DNA of 64,000 bases, from positions 216,842 to 280,841 of the forward strand of contig JADGJC010000008.1 in NCBI GenBank assembly GCA_027596075.1, in the 5' to 3' direction. This DNA is from Rhizophlyctis rosea (lineage: Eukaryota; Chytridiomycota; Chytridiomycetes; Rhizophlyctidales; Rhizophlyctidaceae). Position numbers and translations under genes: made by a program. Below, one piece after another: positions 45,210 through 56,699 of the stretch. Under the pieces are notes generated by a model. The model searched no databases. It saw only the letters and a program-made list of their open reading frames with translations, and had not been told where the DNA came from. The stretch's first letter is position 1. Every line of letters starts with the position of its first letter.

Positions 45210-46110
45210 CTTTGAGAGAGGTGAAGCCTGATAGAATAAGGTGTATGGACCAAAAGATCCATCCAAAATGCGCTCAAGACTGCTTATGTAGAAATCAGGG
45301 CAAAAGGAGGTCAGTTGCGCAGGGCATAATTGACGCGCTAGGCCCATATATGTCAGTACCTTCCAAAGGCGGTCTTTGCGCGAACTCTGCTACGAGGCGA
45401 TCAATCTCAATACGAACAGACCTCGCCATCCCTTGTGATTGCTGCAATCACATTCACCACCCACGACTGTAACGTTTGGGTTGCTGACGTATGTTAATGT
45501 CAATGTGGACATTAGTGATTAATCATTGTTTAACTTGTGGCCTACTAGTATTGAAACCTTGCACAACGACGTCATTTTGAGGGGAGATGTGCGATCCCCA
45601 CTACCTGATGACCCCTCGGATACCTCATTGGGACAAACAACAATAGCAGAGGATGCAACGTATGAAAGATGTTTGGCACTACAACAGGAGCAAATTTTGC
45701 CCAATGGTTCCAGTGAATCTCTTGGGCGGATGGGATGCAGGAATACCGGTGGGAAGGTGTTAAGTAGTGCTTCGCGTCTGCGTTTCGTCCGCCATGGATT
45801 CTCATTCATGGAATCGGTGTATTATCTATTTATCAGATCAAATGATAACGTATTTTGATGGAAGGGTGGATGAATCCAAAGGAGGCAACTCAGGCAAGGA
45901 CCCTAAAATGTGGCTTATGATGTTTGGTGGCATGGGCATATGCCGTAGTTCAGCCATCCGCCACTCAGGTTGGTGACTGGCTGGGGAAGTGTCATTGGAG
46001 TCCAATTGGATGGAGTCCATATCTGACTACCGGACTACAGCAGCCTTCAAAAACATTATCCATGTCAACACTGCACCTCAAATCTTTCACTTCGAACGAC
46101 GATCAACCCA
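45210..46110. other. Intergenic region between the GPCR and Csl4 genes
   Basis: No supported gene. It should hold divergent promoters for the GPCR (minus) and Csl4 (plus). Frames on both strands lack homology. Confidence 0.4.
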
Positions 46111-47053
46111 ATGTCGATCAAGATTGTAACCCCAGGAGAGCGTATTGCTCACGCAGCAGACTTTGAAGGTACTTGCTTGTCCCAGTGCATCCCCATAGTA
46201 CTCGTACTAATTCGATAGCAACTTGACTCCCAGCGTCCTCGGGAACATATCAACGGTATGTGTCTTTGTGTATGACCGCCAACACCCGGCAAATTTGACG
46301 TTCAGACAAAGTCACTAACTTGCTTTCGAAAAATTCACCCAGCGACGAATACATTTACGCTTCAGTAGTTGGCGAAAAGCGCGAACTACCACCACCCACA
46401 ACTGGAAAGGTTACCACTCGCCTCGATTCCAGAACTCGCCACTTACAAAGAAACTGACTCAATCCTACTCCAGCGCCCTCTCCTCCAAGTACACCGCCGC
46501 AAAGAAGTTTCTGCTATTCCAGAAACTCACAGTATAGTGACGGGCAAAGTTGTGCGCGTAAAGCCCCGCGAAGCGACTGTCAGCATCCTAGTAGTTGGCA
46601 ACGTTCCCGTCCGCGAAAGTTTCCAAGGAATAATCCGGTTACAGGATGTACGAGCTACTGAGAGGGATAAAGTGCAGATGTATAAGAGTTTCAGACCGGG
46701 AGATATTGTTAGGTTTGTTGATTTGCAAGGGCAAGGAATATGAAAAGATACTGAATGTTTCCTCACTGGTCGAACACTTGAATAGGGCACAAGTAATCTC
46801 GCTTGGTGACGCACGATCATATTACCTTTCCACTGCGCAAAATGAGCTGGGCGTCATCTTTGCGCAGAGTTTAGCGGGGCATACAATGATTCCAATTTCA
46901 TGGGAGGAGATGGTGTGTCCGAAATCGAAGGTACGTATGCCGCCGTGTGGTGTACATTCTGGTTTTGATTTTGTTGTCGATGAGGCTCAATTGGTGCGTT
47001 CGTTCTATTGCCAGGTTATCGAGTTCCGCAAATGCGCAAAACCCACCGCATAA
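46111..47053 (+). CDS. CSL4: Exosome complex subunit Csl4 (EXOSC1)
   Basis: Six exons (46111-46168, 46234-46255, 46343-46409, 46474-46712, 46786-46930, 47015-47053) give 189 residues. Start [14 protein letters not shown] is the conserved N-terminal domain, and [15 protein letters not shown] follows across a 22-base exon. The S1 domain reads [62 protein letters not shown] and NELGVIF. The family's C-terminal end follows ([13 protein letters not shown], then EFRKCAKP). Csl4 is a cap subunit of the RNA exosome that guides RNA into the 3'-5' nuclease core in nucleus and cytoplasm. All introns are 64-89 bases. An apparent frame break after SVVGEK is explained by the 64-base intron 46410-46473. Confidence 0.95.
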
Positions 47054-47098
47054 GCATTGGCGATATACACTCCTTCTGTACCATAAGTTCTAATTTTC

Positions 47099-48041
47099 AT
47101 GTTGTATATAGCTCATTGTCAATCACAATCTTTGCAAGTCAAACGCCGGATCTTCCTTCATATTTCGTCAACAACCCACTTCAAACTTCATAGCAATCAT
47201 CTGTCACATACCGGCTCACTGGGCTGCATTGCCGCCAAGTGGACGACTCGTAGTCACGTGCTTTTGTTTGTTTATTCAACAATTTTACCAAATACGGCAA
47301 TTGCGCAGTCGGCGGTATTGAAGGACCTTTTCGGGAGTAGTAGCGGGGGTGCTGTTCTCTCCCTTCCATCCAAACTCAAGAATATTGCTTCCCATGAGGC
47401 AGGCAGGATCATTGAAGGCACCCGGAACGCTGCCATTCGCCCGAGCTCCTCTCCTTCTTACAAGTATCGCCCAATTCTCTCCGTCAGCGCAACCCTTGAT
47501 GGTGACATAACGATCTCCCTCACAACTAGTTCGATCAACCCCGCTATCCCATCCCTTATTTGCTCCTCCGATGGTCACTGCACATTCTCCTTCTTCTACC
47601 TCTGGACGCACTGGGCATCTACATTCCATCTGGCTTCATATCCTTTGAGTGTCTATTCCGTAGCATCTGAAACAACCATGATGTGTCCGACGCCGCCCAT
47701 ACCAGGCTTTACCCGCCTTGCCTAACTCATCAAAACATCCAACAAGTTGCTGTATGTCTTCATGGCTCTGCAATAGTAACATGTGAGGGTTCTGTCAAGC
47801 CAAATTTCGGAGACGCCATGCGCCAAAACATCTTCGACTCACAATATATGAAGACCACGCGTCGAAGATAGCAAATCACGGGCAGAGTTGTATGTACAAG
47901 ATTGCCATGACGAGCTATGAGGTGCGCCAGCAGATGGAAAATGTCAAAGGTCGGATGATCAATTGGGCGCTTTCCGCCAGCTGGAGCGGGACCGAATACC
48001 TATTCACACTGTATGAAGGATTGATCGTTCGACCTCCGTAA
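47099..48041 (+). other. Possible unknown gene or gene remnant
   Basis: A frame open from about 47099 to 47725 contains a hydrophobic stretch (HVLLFVYSTILPNTAIA) followed by a Ser/Thr-rich region with Cys residues. Two short coding-like frames follow (ending 47871, and 47899-48041 with EYLFTLYEGLIVRPP before a GTAAGT). No start codon with a good context and no family match could be found, so this is only a candidate. From 48050 to 48900 nothing is supported. Confidence 0.25.
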
Positions 48042-48919
48042 GTAAATTCAGTAGCGGAAATTTGATTGCGTCGCAGTTTCTAAACCCACCCGAAACAGAC
48101 TGGATTCCACGGATCCCCGCTTTATAAAGGCTGTGACCTTCATAGGTTCAACCTCAGTCTCAGCTTTGTGGAGACGGCGGCAAACCATTAGCTTGCACTG
48201 TTGCAGGGGGCTCAGTTTGCATAGAAGCAAAGGAACGCGAGGCAGAGGGACGAGGGCATCAAAATGATGGCGGTGTTTGAGGGGTTGTGTAGAATTGAAG
48301 AGAAATGTGTTTTGAGCCAACGACCGCCGGTATTTTGCCGTTCTGGTGTTGGCCCAACAATCCCTGTGGCATGAGACGGAGAAAAAAGCACATCGGGGGA
48401 CACTTTCCAAGCATATTAGCCAAGTGACCACCCCCAGCGATTTCAACTTATTGTCCAATCAATCTCACCGCATGACGTTTTCTTAGCCTTCGCACGACGT
48501 CCATGTCAACATTGCACTGAATCTCAGATAGGAGAGCAGTTCTGTGAAAGGAGAGAGTGGAGAAAGTGGCGGCAGAGGTTGACATCAGCATTCCAAGTTT
48601 GACACGTAATGGGATGAGATACTATGGAGACCTGCAGAATTGCTCCACAGCAAAACATGTACTTCCATATTTTCTCGCCAACAGTTATCTTAGTCATCTT
48701 CCATGCCTTATTCAGGATGCCCAGTGAATAGTTGTGACAGTTTTAGGGTGTTAAATTCATTGCATCTGAACTATTCCCTTGATGTCACACAATTTCTCAT
48801 CCCCATACTCCCTCATGTCTATATAAACGCTCTTAGACAAATTGGGGTAGGTTTTGTTGGGAGAAACTAGCTTGCACGCATACCCTCATCGTAGAATGCT
48901 GACATTTGTCCTCGCGCAG

Positions 48920-49396
48920 GATTGAAGACGGGAATTCAACAAAAACGGAGGGCACTGCAAAAGGTGACGAAAACAATTTGAATGCTGAAGGTAGGAGCCT
49001 TGGCCGCGAGTTCAACCTATATGAAGAAACTGATTGCGTACAACTACGCTTTTGTTGTTAGAGCAAGTCCACAATGAAGCTGCATGCAGCATCAAGAGAC
49101 GCAAACGCGATGCCGCTGACCTGAACGACGACGACCACAACAACGACAATAACCATGGTGTCGAAGCCGAGATGCCCCATTCCAAAGTACAGATCGACCA
49201 ACCTTCGGTCGGCCAACAAACACAACCAGCCCCCGCAATGGCTGTCCACCGTGACTGGAGGTTCTGTGCTTGTAAAGCACTGTTGATCATGGGGATTTAT
49301 GTCGCCGGTTTTGGCGCTGGGGTAGCATTCATGTTAGCTAGGGAAGATGTACAAGCTTTCATGTATCATTTATTGTATCTGTGGAGGCCCTCATGA
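48920..49396 (+). pseudogene. Tandem membrane-tail family, copy 1 (3' part only)
   Basis: Two joined exons (48920-48990 and 49062-49396) read through without a break: an Asn/Glu-rich start, then SIKRRKRDAADL, an Asp/Asn-rich stretch, and QPAPAMAVHRDWR leading to a C-terminal membrane helix (LIMGIYVAGFGAGVAFML). Intron phases match copy 2 (phase 2 before the first exon, phase 1 between the two). No exon for the N-terminal domain of copies 2 and 3 was found upstream, although a TATA-like TATATAAA lies at 48828. It is therefore probably a 5'-truncated copy. Confidence 0.5.
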
Positions 49397-50394
49397 GCAC
49401 TTGGGTCTGATCAGCGGTGCTCAGAGCTGGAAGAAGGCAAGATCACGCAGATTTAGTTTAGCAGATTGGCGGTTATTTCATGTATAACGTATCAACAGCT
49501 GATCGCATCAGTCTTGAACAGCTTTGAACTTTTGGAAGCTGACCCTACTTGCAAAATCTCGGACAAGCTGTGCCACCACGCCAGCGTCCTATGCCATAAC
49601 ACGTTTTCAATGAAGCGCAACCTCCAAGCAGGTGCCGTCTCCGCAACCACATTGGCTCATATAAAAAGCATATGGAAAGAGCGGCGCAAATTTTGGTCGA
49701 TTGTTTCCCAGGCGCACTGCCAAAAATTGTCGCTGGGATTGCGCGAAGAAAACATTTGAGGGAAGGTCAGTGATACGCAAACTCGCACATCCTGGAAGGT
49801 CATGTGGCATATTGACGGTGTTTGTCGGAACCTCAAGCCAAGTATAAGAATTTGCAAATGCTATTATGCATCTTTGCGTGACCCACCTAAACGCGAGAGG
49901 CAAATTCTGATGATCTCATGCGATGCGATATGCAGCGATCGCGCTGCAGAACTTGCGGAGCGGAATCAGATGCTCGGGATCGCTTCGCGGCTCTTATTGT
50001 GCCACTGAACCTGGACCACTCAATTTAATGGATAATGCCCCTTCTGCCTTGGACAGCGCATCTCATGTGATCATCCACAAATATTTGAAAGAGCGTTCAA
50101 TAATTTGGGCAATCATATCCAGTCTTTGGGAAGGGGGGATTACCGTGTTGCGCTGAACCTAACAAAAGGATTCGATCCTCGCAAGGTCAGAGCCTTTTCA
50201 AGATTCGCGCAATCCTGATACAATAAGAGGAAAGCGGACTGAAGGCTGCAAACACCCCGCTGCATTCAGACAGTACATTCCAAGCGGCATTAACTCTGTC
50301 CACTTCCCACGGGCAATTCAGTCATACTGATAGTGGAGTTAGTGGAAGTATATCGTTCAGGCAAACACGTTGCCTTCCTGATATAAGCAAAGAA
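49397..50394. other. Intergenic region between copies 1 and 2
   Basis: No gene supported. It contains the segment near 49569 that matches one near 51624 downstream of copy 2 (see repeats). Confidence 0.4.
49569..49594. repeat. Segment shared with 51624-51649
   Basis: AGCTGTGCCAC, two variable bases, CGCCAG, one variable base, GTCCTATG occurs here and at 51624 with ungapped spacing. Both lie about 140-180 bases downstream of the stop codons of copies 1 and 2, so the duplicated unit includes 3' flanking DNA. Confidence 0.6.
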
Positions 50395-51489
50395 ATGTCG
50401 ATTGGTATGGTAGAGAGCCGCTCCTCTTATTTTGGGGGCGAAGGAACCGAAATGGGTATGTAAAACTGATTATTCTGTGTTTAATATATACAACTAGAAT
50501 GCAAATTGAGACTGAATCAACCTGAACTATTCAACTTGCAGGTGTATTGACATACCACTCCATCAAGCGCCGCCAACAGCTCATACAAGCAAACTTCTCA
50601 GAATTCCGGCAATACGCCGATGAGATCGCATTCGACAGCGCAACCGACCAGACGAAATCCAGCAATGCGCAGCTCCTCGCGCTCTTCTCTTTGCATCAGT
50701 TCAAAACTGTGCCGGCAGACAGCCTTCAGTCCTTCTTCGGCGACTGGAACATGTTGGATTGGGCCATTCAATACCCAGCACTTGAGGAAAACGATGGATT
50801 TCCCGGTTCTGAGCTTCTCATTCCGTTCTTTACCATCTTCCCGGAGATGATGTATACCCAAGGGGAGGGTGAGACGTGGGAGTTCGTTCTGGCTTACCCG
50901 ATGGCTGATGCTTTGAACGACCTGTTAATGAATTTGGAGTTGGACGAGTAGGTTATAATGAGTGTAAATGTGCTTTTATTTGCGGCAATTTTAGAGTGTT
51001 CTCTTTCTTTAAATGAATGGATCGAAAACGGGGATGAACTCTTGCCACAAGTCATTAGAAAGCATCAAGAAGACGAATTGTTCACGAAAGGTAATACAAC
51101 GTTCTCCTTGTTCAAAAAACCAACTAAAACCCATCGCCTCATATTCATTGCAGTCTCGTCGCGCAAACAAATGAGCCCTGGAGGTCCCAGCAGTCCTACA
51201 TCGCGTAAGCGGGATGCCGCCCACCTGGAGAATGACAGCCACACGCTCAACGAAACTGCAGCAAAGAGACTCCAGACCGATCAAGTTCCAGACCAACCCT
51301 CCCCCGCTCAGAATCCGCAAGTACTCGCCCATTGCTGTCGGTCGTGGATGGAGGCATCGTGCCCGTAGGGCGGTTCCTTACGTGTGTACCTTTGCCGCCG
51401 GCGTTGGAGCGGGGCTCGCCTCAATGGTCGTTGAGCATCCATCTGCTGGTGATTGGTTGGAAAGCTGTTTCAAAGCAGTTGGGTGTTAG
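50395..51489 (+). CDS. Tandem membrane-tail family, copy 2 (frame-shifted near the end)
   Basis: Exons 50395-50455, 50542-50949, about 51059-51090, and 51154 onward. The first two encode a helical domain (MSIGMVESRSSYFG, then YHSIKRRQQLIQANFSEF, SSNAQLLALFSLHQF). This weakly matches copy 3 (YAD, then SSNxxxxxLL). The third, a 32-base exon, joins GA to AAAGCATC in phase. The last encodes SRKRDAAHLENDSHTLNE and DQPSPAQ, then breaks frame near 51310; the next frame gives SPIAVGRGWR and the membrane helix YVCTFAAGVGAGLASMV, as in copy 1. If the shift is real, the membrane tail is lost. A soluble form ending at 50951 is also possible. No known family. Confidence 0.5.
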
Positions 51490-52210
51490 CGAGAGTGTCA
51501 ACACGGGGAAAGGTGGAGACTGGGGAATTGTCATAAGTTTAGCACTTATCCGATGTATAATCTGTCAACAACTTGTTGAACAAAAACCATTTTGGATGGT
51601 CGGAGCAAGTGATGGCATGATAGCTGTGCCACTGCGCCAGGGTCCTATGGTGACTCGCAACTTCGCAGGACGGAAAAAGCATGCTGGGCACTGCTGGATC
51701 GGTTTCAGGCCGAGCTCACAAGCTTTGCCTTTCCTCAGGTTACACGTCTGAAACTATTTGGCAAGCATATGAAAAGAAGAAACCAGACCGTCGACAATCT
51801 AATGCCCCATATGCCGTGAAGGTCCAAATTACCAGATCACTTTGCACATCGCTGTGTTTCTGACCCAAAATCGTGCTCACGGCGACAAGGCCGGGAACTC
51901 ACATGATGGCACCCGACTATTGCAGCACAGGTAGAAATCTCCTCAAAATACAAGATTTATACTACCGGTGTCATGTGACAATATTCCCAGGCACATTCCG
52001 GATAATGATGATATTGACCGACGGGTGGGACGCGATATGAAACAAAATTTGATTGATTCAGACCTTGTCTCATCCCATGCCTCCCTCATACGCGGTCGCT
52101 GTCCAATTGACATAAAAAGCCGACACGCTAACCATAATACCTCACCCGCTTCTTCACAATCCTTTCTCGTGTGTATCCCATTCATTGCCCAAAGCAACTC
52201 ACCCTATACC

Positions 52211-53477
52211 ATGGATGGAACGTCATCTCCTATAGTGTCGGAACGAAGCCATAAGCGTTGGTCTCCATCCCCATCTCCAGCTGAAAAAGAGGATCAGCCC
52301 TCACCAAGCGAGAGCAGCACCGCTGAGACCGTTCTTGCAAACTCGCTGCGAAGACCAGGTACGATATATTTGGTGTGCAATTGCAATGACCAACATGAAG
52401 TGTCCTGTCTTTCCGAAGCTGACTCGGCTATACTTTCAGACAGAGCTCTTCCACGCTATGAATATCTTGTCAAACTCAATTTCAAGAAACTCCACCCTCA
52501 CGCCGCCAGCTACGCTGACTTCCTCGAACTTGAGGCCGAAATCCTTTCATCCAACTGTCGCCAGCCTATCGTCACACTTTTGGCAATCATCCTTCGCATG
52601 GGCAACAGCGGAATGGAGAGCTTGGAAGGATTGATATACGAAGCTGCGGAACACTTGCGCTTGAATGGGTGTGAGGAGGTGGAATTTGACGAAGGGATGA
52701 GGGAGGCTCACTCAACTCTTGTTCGTATGTTTCCTTCGGGTATGTTGTTGGAAGATAACGGCACGGGGTGTATTGGTTTGGAAGTTGACGCAGCTGGGAA
52801 GCTATTGATGCCCTTCAGCGGGTATATGAAGAAGAAACGGTAAGAACATAATTGGTTATGTCAGAAATGATGGCTGGCATGACCATGGCATAAACTGATA
52901 TGTAAACTGATATGTCCTCATCAAGATCCGACGCGATGAAATACGCAACCAAACTCGGCGAAGTATCTGTCGAAGAGGCTGTTGAAGGTATGGTTTTGTA
53001 AGGTATTGATTAAGAGCGCCAGGAAGTCTTCCAGTGACATCCAACTTGACCATCATTTCTGGTGTCATTTCTCCAGATGCCGATATCGATTGGCTGGAGA
53101 GTGTGCAGGACTTGCTCAACATGACTCCACACTTCGATTTTGAGCAGGCCGTTTTTGTCGGGGCTGAGCGCCTTCCCAAGCGCAAAGTCGAGACTCTTCT
53201 CTACGAGCGCTCAACCAACACCACTGAATGGCAACCAGATGACCAACCTCGTCCCAAGAAGCCTCGCTGTGAACCACTCCAACCTTCTCAACCCTATCTG
53301 GACCCCGATTTGCTCACTCCTGCGGTTCCTACCCCTCTTTCTCTAGACCACTCCTGCTGGAAGAACACTGTCGCCGACATTGCTCGCCACGGAGGGAAAA
53401 CGGCATTGCTTGGCGCTGGTGCTGTGATGAGTTTTGGATTGGGGTGGGCGATGGGAAGCGCGATGGGTGGTTTATAG
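52211..53477 (+). CDS. Tandem membrane-tail family, copy 3 (intact)
   Basis: Three exons (52211-52839, 52926-52987, 53035-53477) give 377 residues; start MDGTSSPIVS has context ACCATGG. A 60-base stretch from 52358 (GTACGA to CCGAAG) could be a further in-frame intron. Residues about 80-205 form a helical domain (FKKLHPHAASYADFLEL, SSNCRQPIVTLLAIILRMG). Then come a short linker exon and a Lys/Arg/Pro-rich region (RPKKPRCEP). The protein ends in a glycine-rich helix (TALLGAGAVMSFGLGWAMGSAMGGL, beginning at residue about 352), a glycine-zipper-like membrane segment. Intron phases (2, then 1) match copy 2. The order of domain, basic stretch and C-terminal helix suggests a tail-anchored protein. 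Function unknown. Confidence 0.68.
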
Positions 53478-53782
53478 TCAATATCAACCCAGCAACTAGG
53501 CAGTTCGAGATTACATTAGCTTGGTATAGGAGTTTTGTATTGAATGGGAAGTGTATGTGGCGGCGTAAGAAGACGGCAAATTGTATTCAATATCCAGTTC
53601 GGAATGTTGCAATATACTTCTTCATGCACACGATCCGCTGCAAAATATCGGCTTGAAGTAGTGCGGTCTATGTTACAGAGTAACACTCACGAAAACAAAT
53701 TTAGTGCAACAAGCGGTAGGACCACCGGTTATTGGAACTCCACTTTTCCTTGGGATTCCTCGTTATACTTGGCATCTGAGGA

Positions 53783-54838
53783 TCATTTTTCGGTCAACAA
53801 CCACGCAACACCCTCCACGACATCTTCCTTCCTCTTCCTACTGGCCTCCAGCAGCGGATACTTCCTCCACCAACAATGTGGCAACCCGATATACAAGTCT
53901 ATCCGCGTCTGCACACCACACTCCTCCCTCAAGACCTTCTCATAAATCAAAGTATCATCCCTCAATGGGTCCATCCCACAAGCCTGAAAATACACTTTGG
54001 GCAATCCCACCAAATGCTCCACAGGGGCAGCTGCCAGCTCCCAGATGGCTCTATCAACATCAGGTTTAAATGCATCGCGGAACAAGATCCAGAAATGGCG
54101 GTTGAGGATTGGCGCGGAGGCGTTTTGGGAAAGGGAGAGGTACATGTGGTTGTAACGTTCTGGGATGCGGGTGTCGTCGAGGAACGAGCCGGCACAGAGA
54201 AGTTGGCCAGTGATGGGTGGGAAAAGGTGGGCATCGCGGGCGAGAGGGCAAATTCGGGCGGCCAAGCTTGCGCCGGCGGATGTACCACCGACTATGAAGC
54301 CGACGATTGGGTCCGTTTGAGATGCTAAAATGGGATGGGTAGGATCATGGGGAGTTGTAGCCTCTTTCGCGAGGTACTGCAGGATGGCCCATGCATCGTC
54401 GATGGCGGCCGGGAAAGGGTCTTCTGGGGCTAGACGGTATGAGGGGAGAACAACAGTGGCGTTGTGGGCAGTGACTATGGCACGAGCAGTGGAAAATTCA
54501 AGTTCGGGGAAGCCAACGCAAAACCCTCCGCCATGAAAGAGGACGATCAATGGGGAAGGTTCGGGTGATTGGGTAGCGGGATGACAAACGACCAGACGAG
54601 ATGAGATGCCGTCACCTAAGGAGATTGTGTGCTCAGTTTCGGTGATGTTGGCGGGTTTGGTGGAAGCACAGTAAGTTTGCATTGCAGGTAAGCTGCGTTG
54701 CACAGTCTGTTTGAAGCGTCCAATGTCGGTGGGGAGAGATTGGTCACCGTCTTGTTTGTAGACCTTTGCAAACTCGGCATCCACGATGCCTGAGGCGAGG
54801 ATGTCGTCTTGTGTGATGGGAAGATCTGTCGCGGTCAT
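53783..54838 (-). CDS. Alpha/beta-hydrolase, hormone-sensitive-lipase family
   Basis: One exon, 351 residues. The oxyanion-hole motif HGGGF is at 102-106. The nucleophile elbow is G-T-S-A-G with Ser187. The acid is Asp290 (in GMDPLRDD) and the base His321 (in GLPHCWW). This order and spacing define the HSL-type (bacterial family IV-like) carboxylesterases, common in fungi as xenobiotic or lipid esterases and as lactone or toxin-ester degraders. No signal peptide or membrane segment is visible, so it should be cytosolic. The substrate cannot be told from sequence. It lies head-to-tail with the methyltransferase upstream, with a gap of 690 bases. Confidence 0.92.
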   Translation of the reverse strand: MTATDLPITQDDILASGIVDAEFAKVYKQDGDQSLPTDIGRFKQTVQRSLPAMQTYCASTKPANITETEHTISLGDGISSRLVVCHPATQSPEPSPLIVLFHGGGFCVGFPELEFSTARAIVTAHNATVVLPSYRLAPEDPFPAAIDDAWAILQYLAKEATTPHDPTHPILASQTDPIVGFIVGGTSAGASLAARICPLARDAHLFPPITGQLLCAGSFLDDTRIPERYNHMYLSLSQNASAPILNRHFWILFRDAFKPDVDRAIWELAAAPVEHLVGLPKVYFQACGMDPLRDDTLIYEKVLREECGVQTRIDLYIGLPHCWWRKYPLLEASRKRKEDVVEGVAWLLTEK

Positions 54839-55527
54839 TGGATCGAAAGTAACACTACTGGGGCTGAACAGAAAATGGGGATATAGACTGAATGAAGGCG
54901 AAAGAATGTTCTAAAGAATGCGTTGAATTACAGTTAGACACGTCAACCCCAAATAAATACTCTGGTTCACTTGCTTCAAAATGACCCACGAAAGGAAACA
55001 AGTCTCCACATTCCCCAGTGGTTAAGTCTCGCAAAAGCAAGCAAGCCATTGAACGTGGGCTCTGTGGAGTCTGTGGGCCAAATGGAAGCACAATAATGGC
55101 TGAGGTGAAGTTTCGCAATGTTTGTAAACAAAAACCACATAACCATCCATTGCAAACGGCTCTCACAATTCTTTCATACTACTCGACCATAGCAAAAGCA
55201 CATCAGCACATGCCAATCGATTTCTAGTTCGCTTCCAAAATTGCGACCTCCGGATCTGATGCTGCAGCAGTTGCAGCCTTTTCATCCGCAATCGCGGTGG
55301 ACCTGCAAATTGCAGCGGATTCAGCGTGGTCACAAGATCGTTGATATAGAACCGATTATTGATATCTGACAATTGTCTAAAATGTCAAGGACGGCGTCAG
55401 ACGCCTGGTGTCTATGAGGTTCCGTGTATTTCTCTTTTCATGGCGGTTTTCCTCTTCTTTCCGCTAATTCATACGATACTTCTAAACTTCTATCTGCAAA
55501 CGTCCAGCGCGTTGCCACACAAAATCC
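54839..55527. other. Intergenic region between hydrolase and methyltransferase genes
   Basis: No supported gene; it includes the hydrolase promoter (minus strand) and the 3' flank of the methyltransferase. Confidence 0.4.
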
Positions 55528-56699
55528 CTACCCCTCCTTAACACCCACCTCTCTCCTCCTCGCAAAACACCTAGTCCAATAAACCGTATGATCACCCTCC
55601 AAAACCTCCCTAATATGCCCCCTAACCAAATCCTCATACTCCTCCTCCCTACAAACTCCCTTCGCGACCAGCGCGGCTTTAATGCCCATCAACAAATACG
55701 TCATGTCGCCCCCGAAGAGTTTAGCGACCCGCACGGCTTCGGCGTCCGAGGGGTCTGGTGTTGTTTTGAGGGCGCGAGTGACTTCCTGGACGTCGGTGAG
55801 AAGGGGGCAGGAGGACATGTGGGTGGAGAGTTTGGATGCGATGTTTATGTCGCAGCCGCGGGATACTAGGCCTTGGTTTACTGGTGGGTGGACGTTTTTG
55901 TGATCAGTTAGGAAGCGGCTTATGGAATGTCGATACCTAATGGCCAAAATGCGTGCAACTCACAAATATACAACAAATTCGGATACCTCCCGCCCTTCGG
56001 CGGCCCTTGCATGGGACTTCCCGGTTCCATCAACTCGATGTACCCTCCAGGTTATACGATCCTCGCCAGCTCGTTGATAAGCGTCGGCCAATAGTCTGCC
56101 CGCAGACCTGCGATGAGGAACCGCATGTATATAAAGTCGAAGGATGCGTCTTCGAATGGTAGTGGGAGGGTCGTCAAATCTCCTGTGATGAACTTGACGT
56201 TGGCGGGCTTGACGGTGGAAGGTTGGACGGGGGAAATGTCCATGCCGGTTATTTTGGCCGCGGGGTATTGTGTTCCGGTCTGAATGGAGGGCATTGAGGT
56301 GTAGGGATCGGAAACTGCCATGGTTTTATCATGAAGCGTAATAAATACCTCAAAACACCAAATCCCACTCCCGCACCCCAAATCCAACACCTTCGCCTCC
56401 TTCCCCTTCTCCTTCCTCCTCAATACCGAATTAACAGGCGCACTAAAGTTGCCCAAGAACATCAACCGAACAATGTAATGCTGCAAATGAAGACGATCCA
56501 TTTCCTCGTCATCGTTTGGGAGACTGTAAAGCTTGTCCGACGAGACAGTGTCTTCGGAAAGCGGGGTCAGGTCCGCGTGCAGGCGGCGGCCAGAGGGGTC
56601 ATATTTGAAAGCGCCGTCACGAGAGGACATCGGTGGAGTTTTTGGTTCGGATGACTGGCAGATGCCCATGGTGGATGGGATGGTGGAGGGAGGTTGCAT
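55528..56699 (-). CDS. SAM-dependent methyltransferase (class I), interrupted by an in-frame TAA
   Basis: Two exons on the minus strand (56699-55964 and 55880-55528), 362 codons from MQPPSTIP; a second start gives MGICQSS, a possible myristoylation site. The SAM-binding motif I reads VLDLGCGSGIWCFEV. Motif II is ITGMDISPVQP, followed by VKFITGDLTTLPLPFEDASFDFIYMR. This is the fold of LaeA-like and Umta-like fungal methyltransferases. The next conserved motif, PGGYIELMEPG, is in the same frame but directly preceded by TAA (56054-56052), where family members have Lys, Arg or Gln. No intron can remove it without removing PGGYIEL. It is a nonsense mutation or a base error. The second exon, after the GTGAGT intron, keeps a good frame (MTYLLMGIKAALVAKG, YWTRCFARR). 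Confidence 0.75.

Noticed and set aside
46343..46480. Apparent frameshift in Csl4 after the YIYASVVG motif
   Set aside because: A 64-base intron (46410-46473, GTTACC to CTCCAG) joins the two frames in phase 0 and restores the family sequence.
47285..48458. Minus-strand frames at 47285-47629 and 48048-48458
   Set aside because: No start context, splice support or family resemblance; amino-acid composition looks like random translation.
5239..56054. A variant genetic code with TAA as sense, suggested by two in-frame TAA codons
   Set aside because: Csl4 ends with TAA at the expected site, so two nonsense changes or base errors are simpler.
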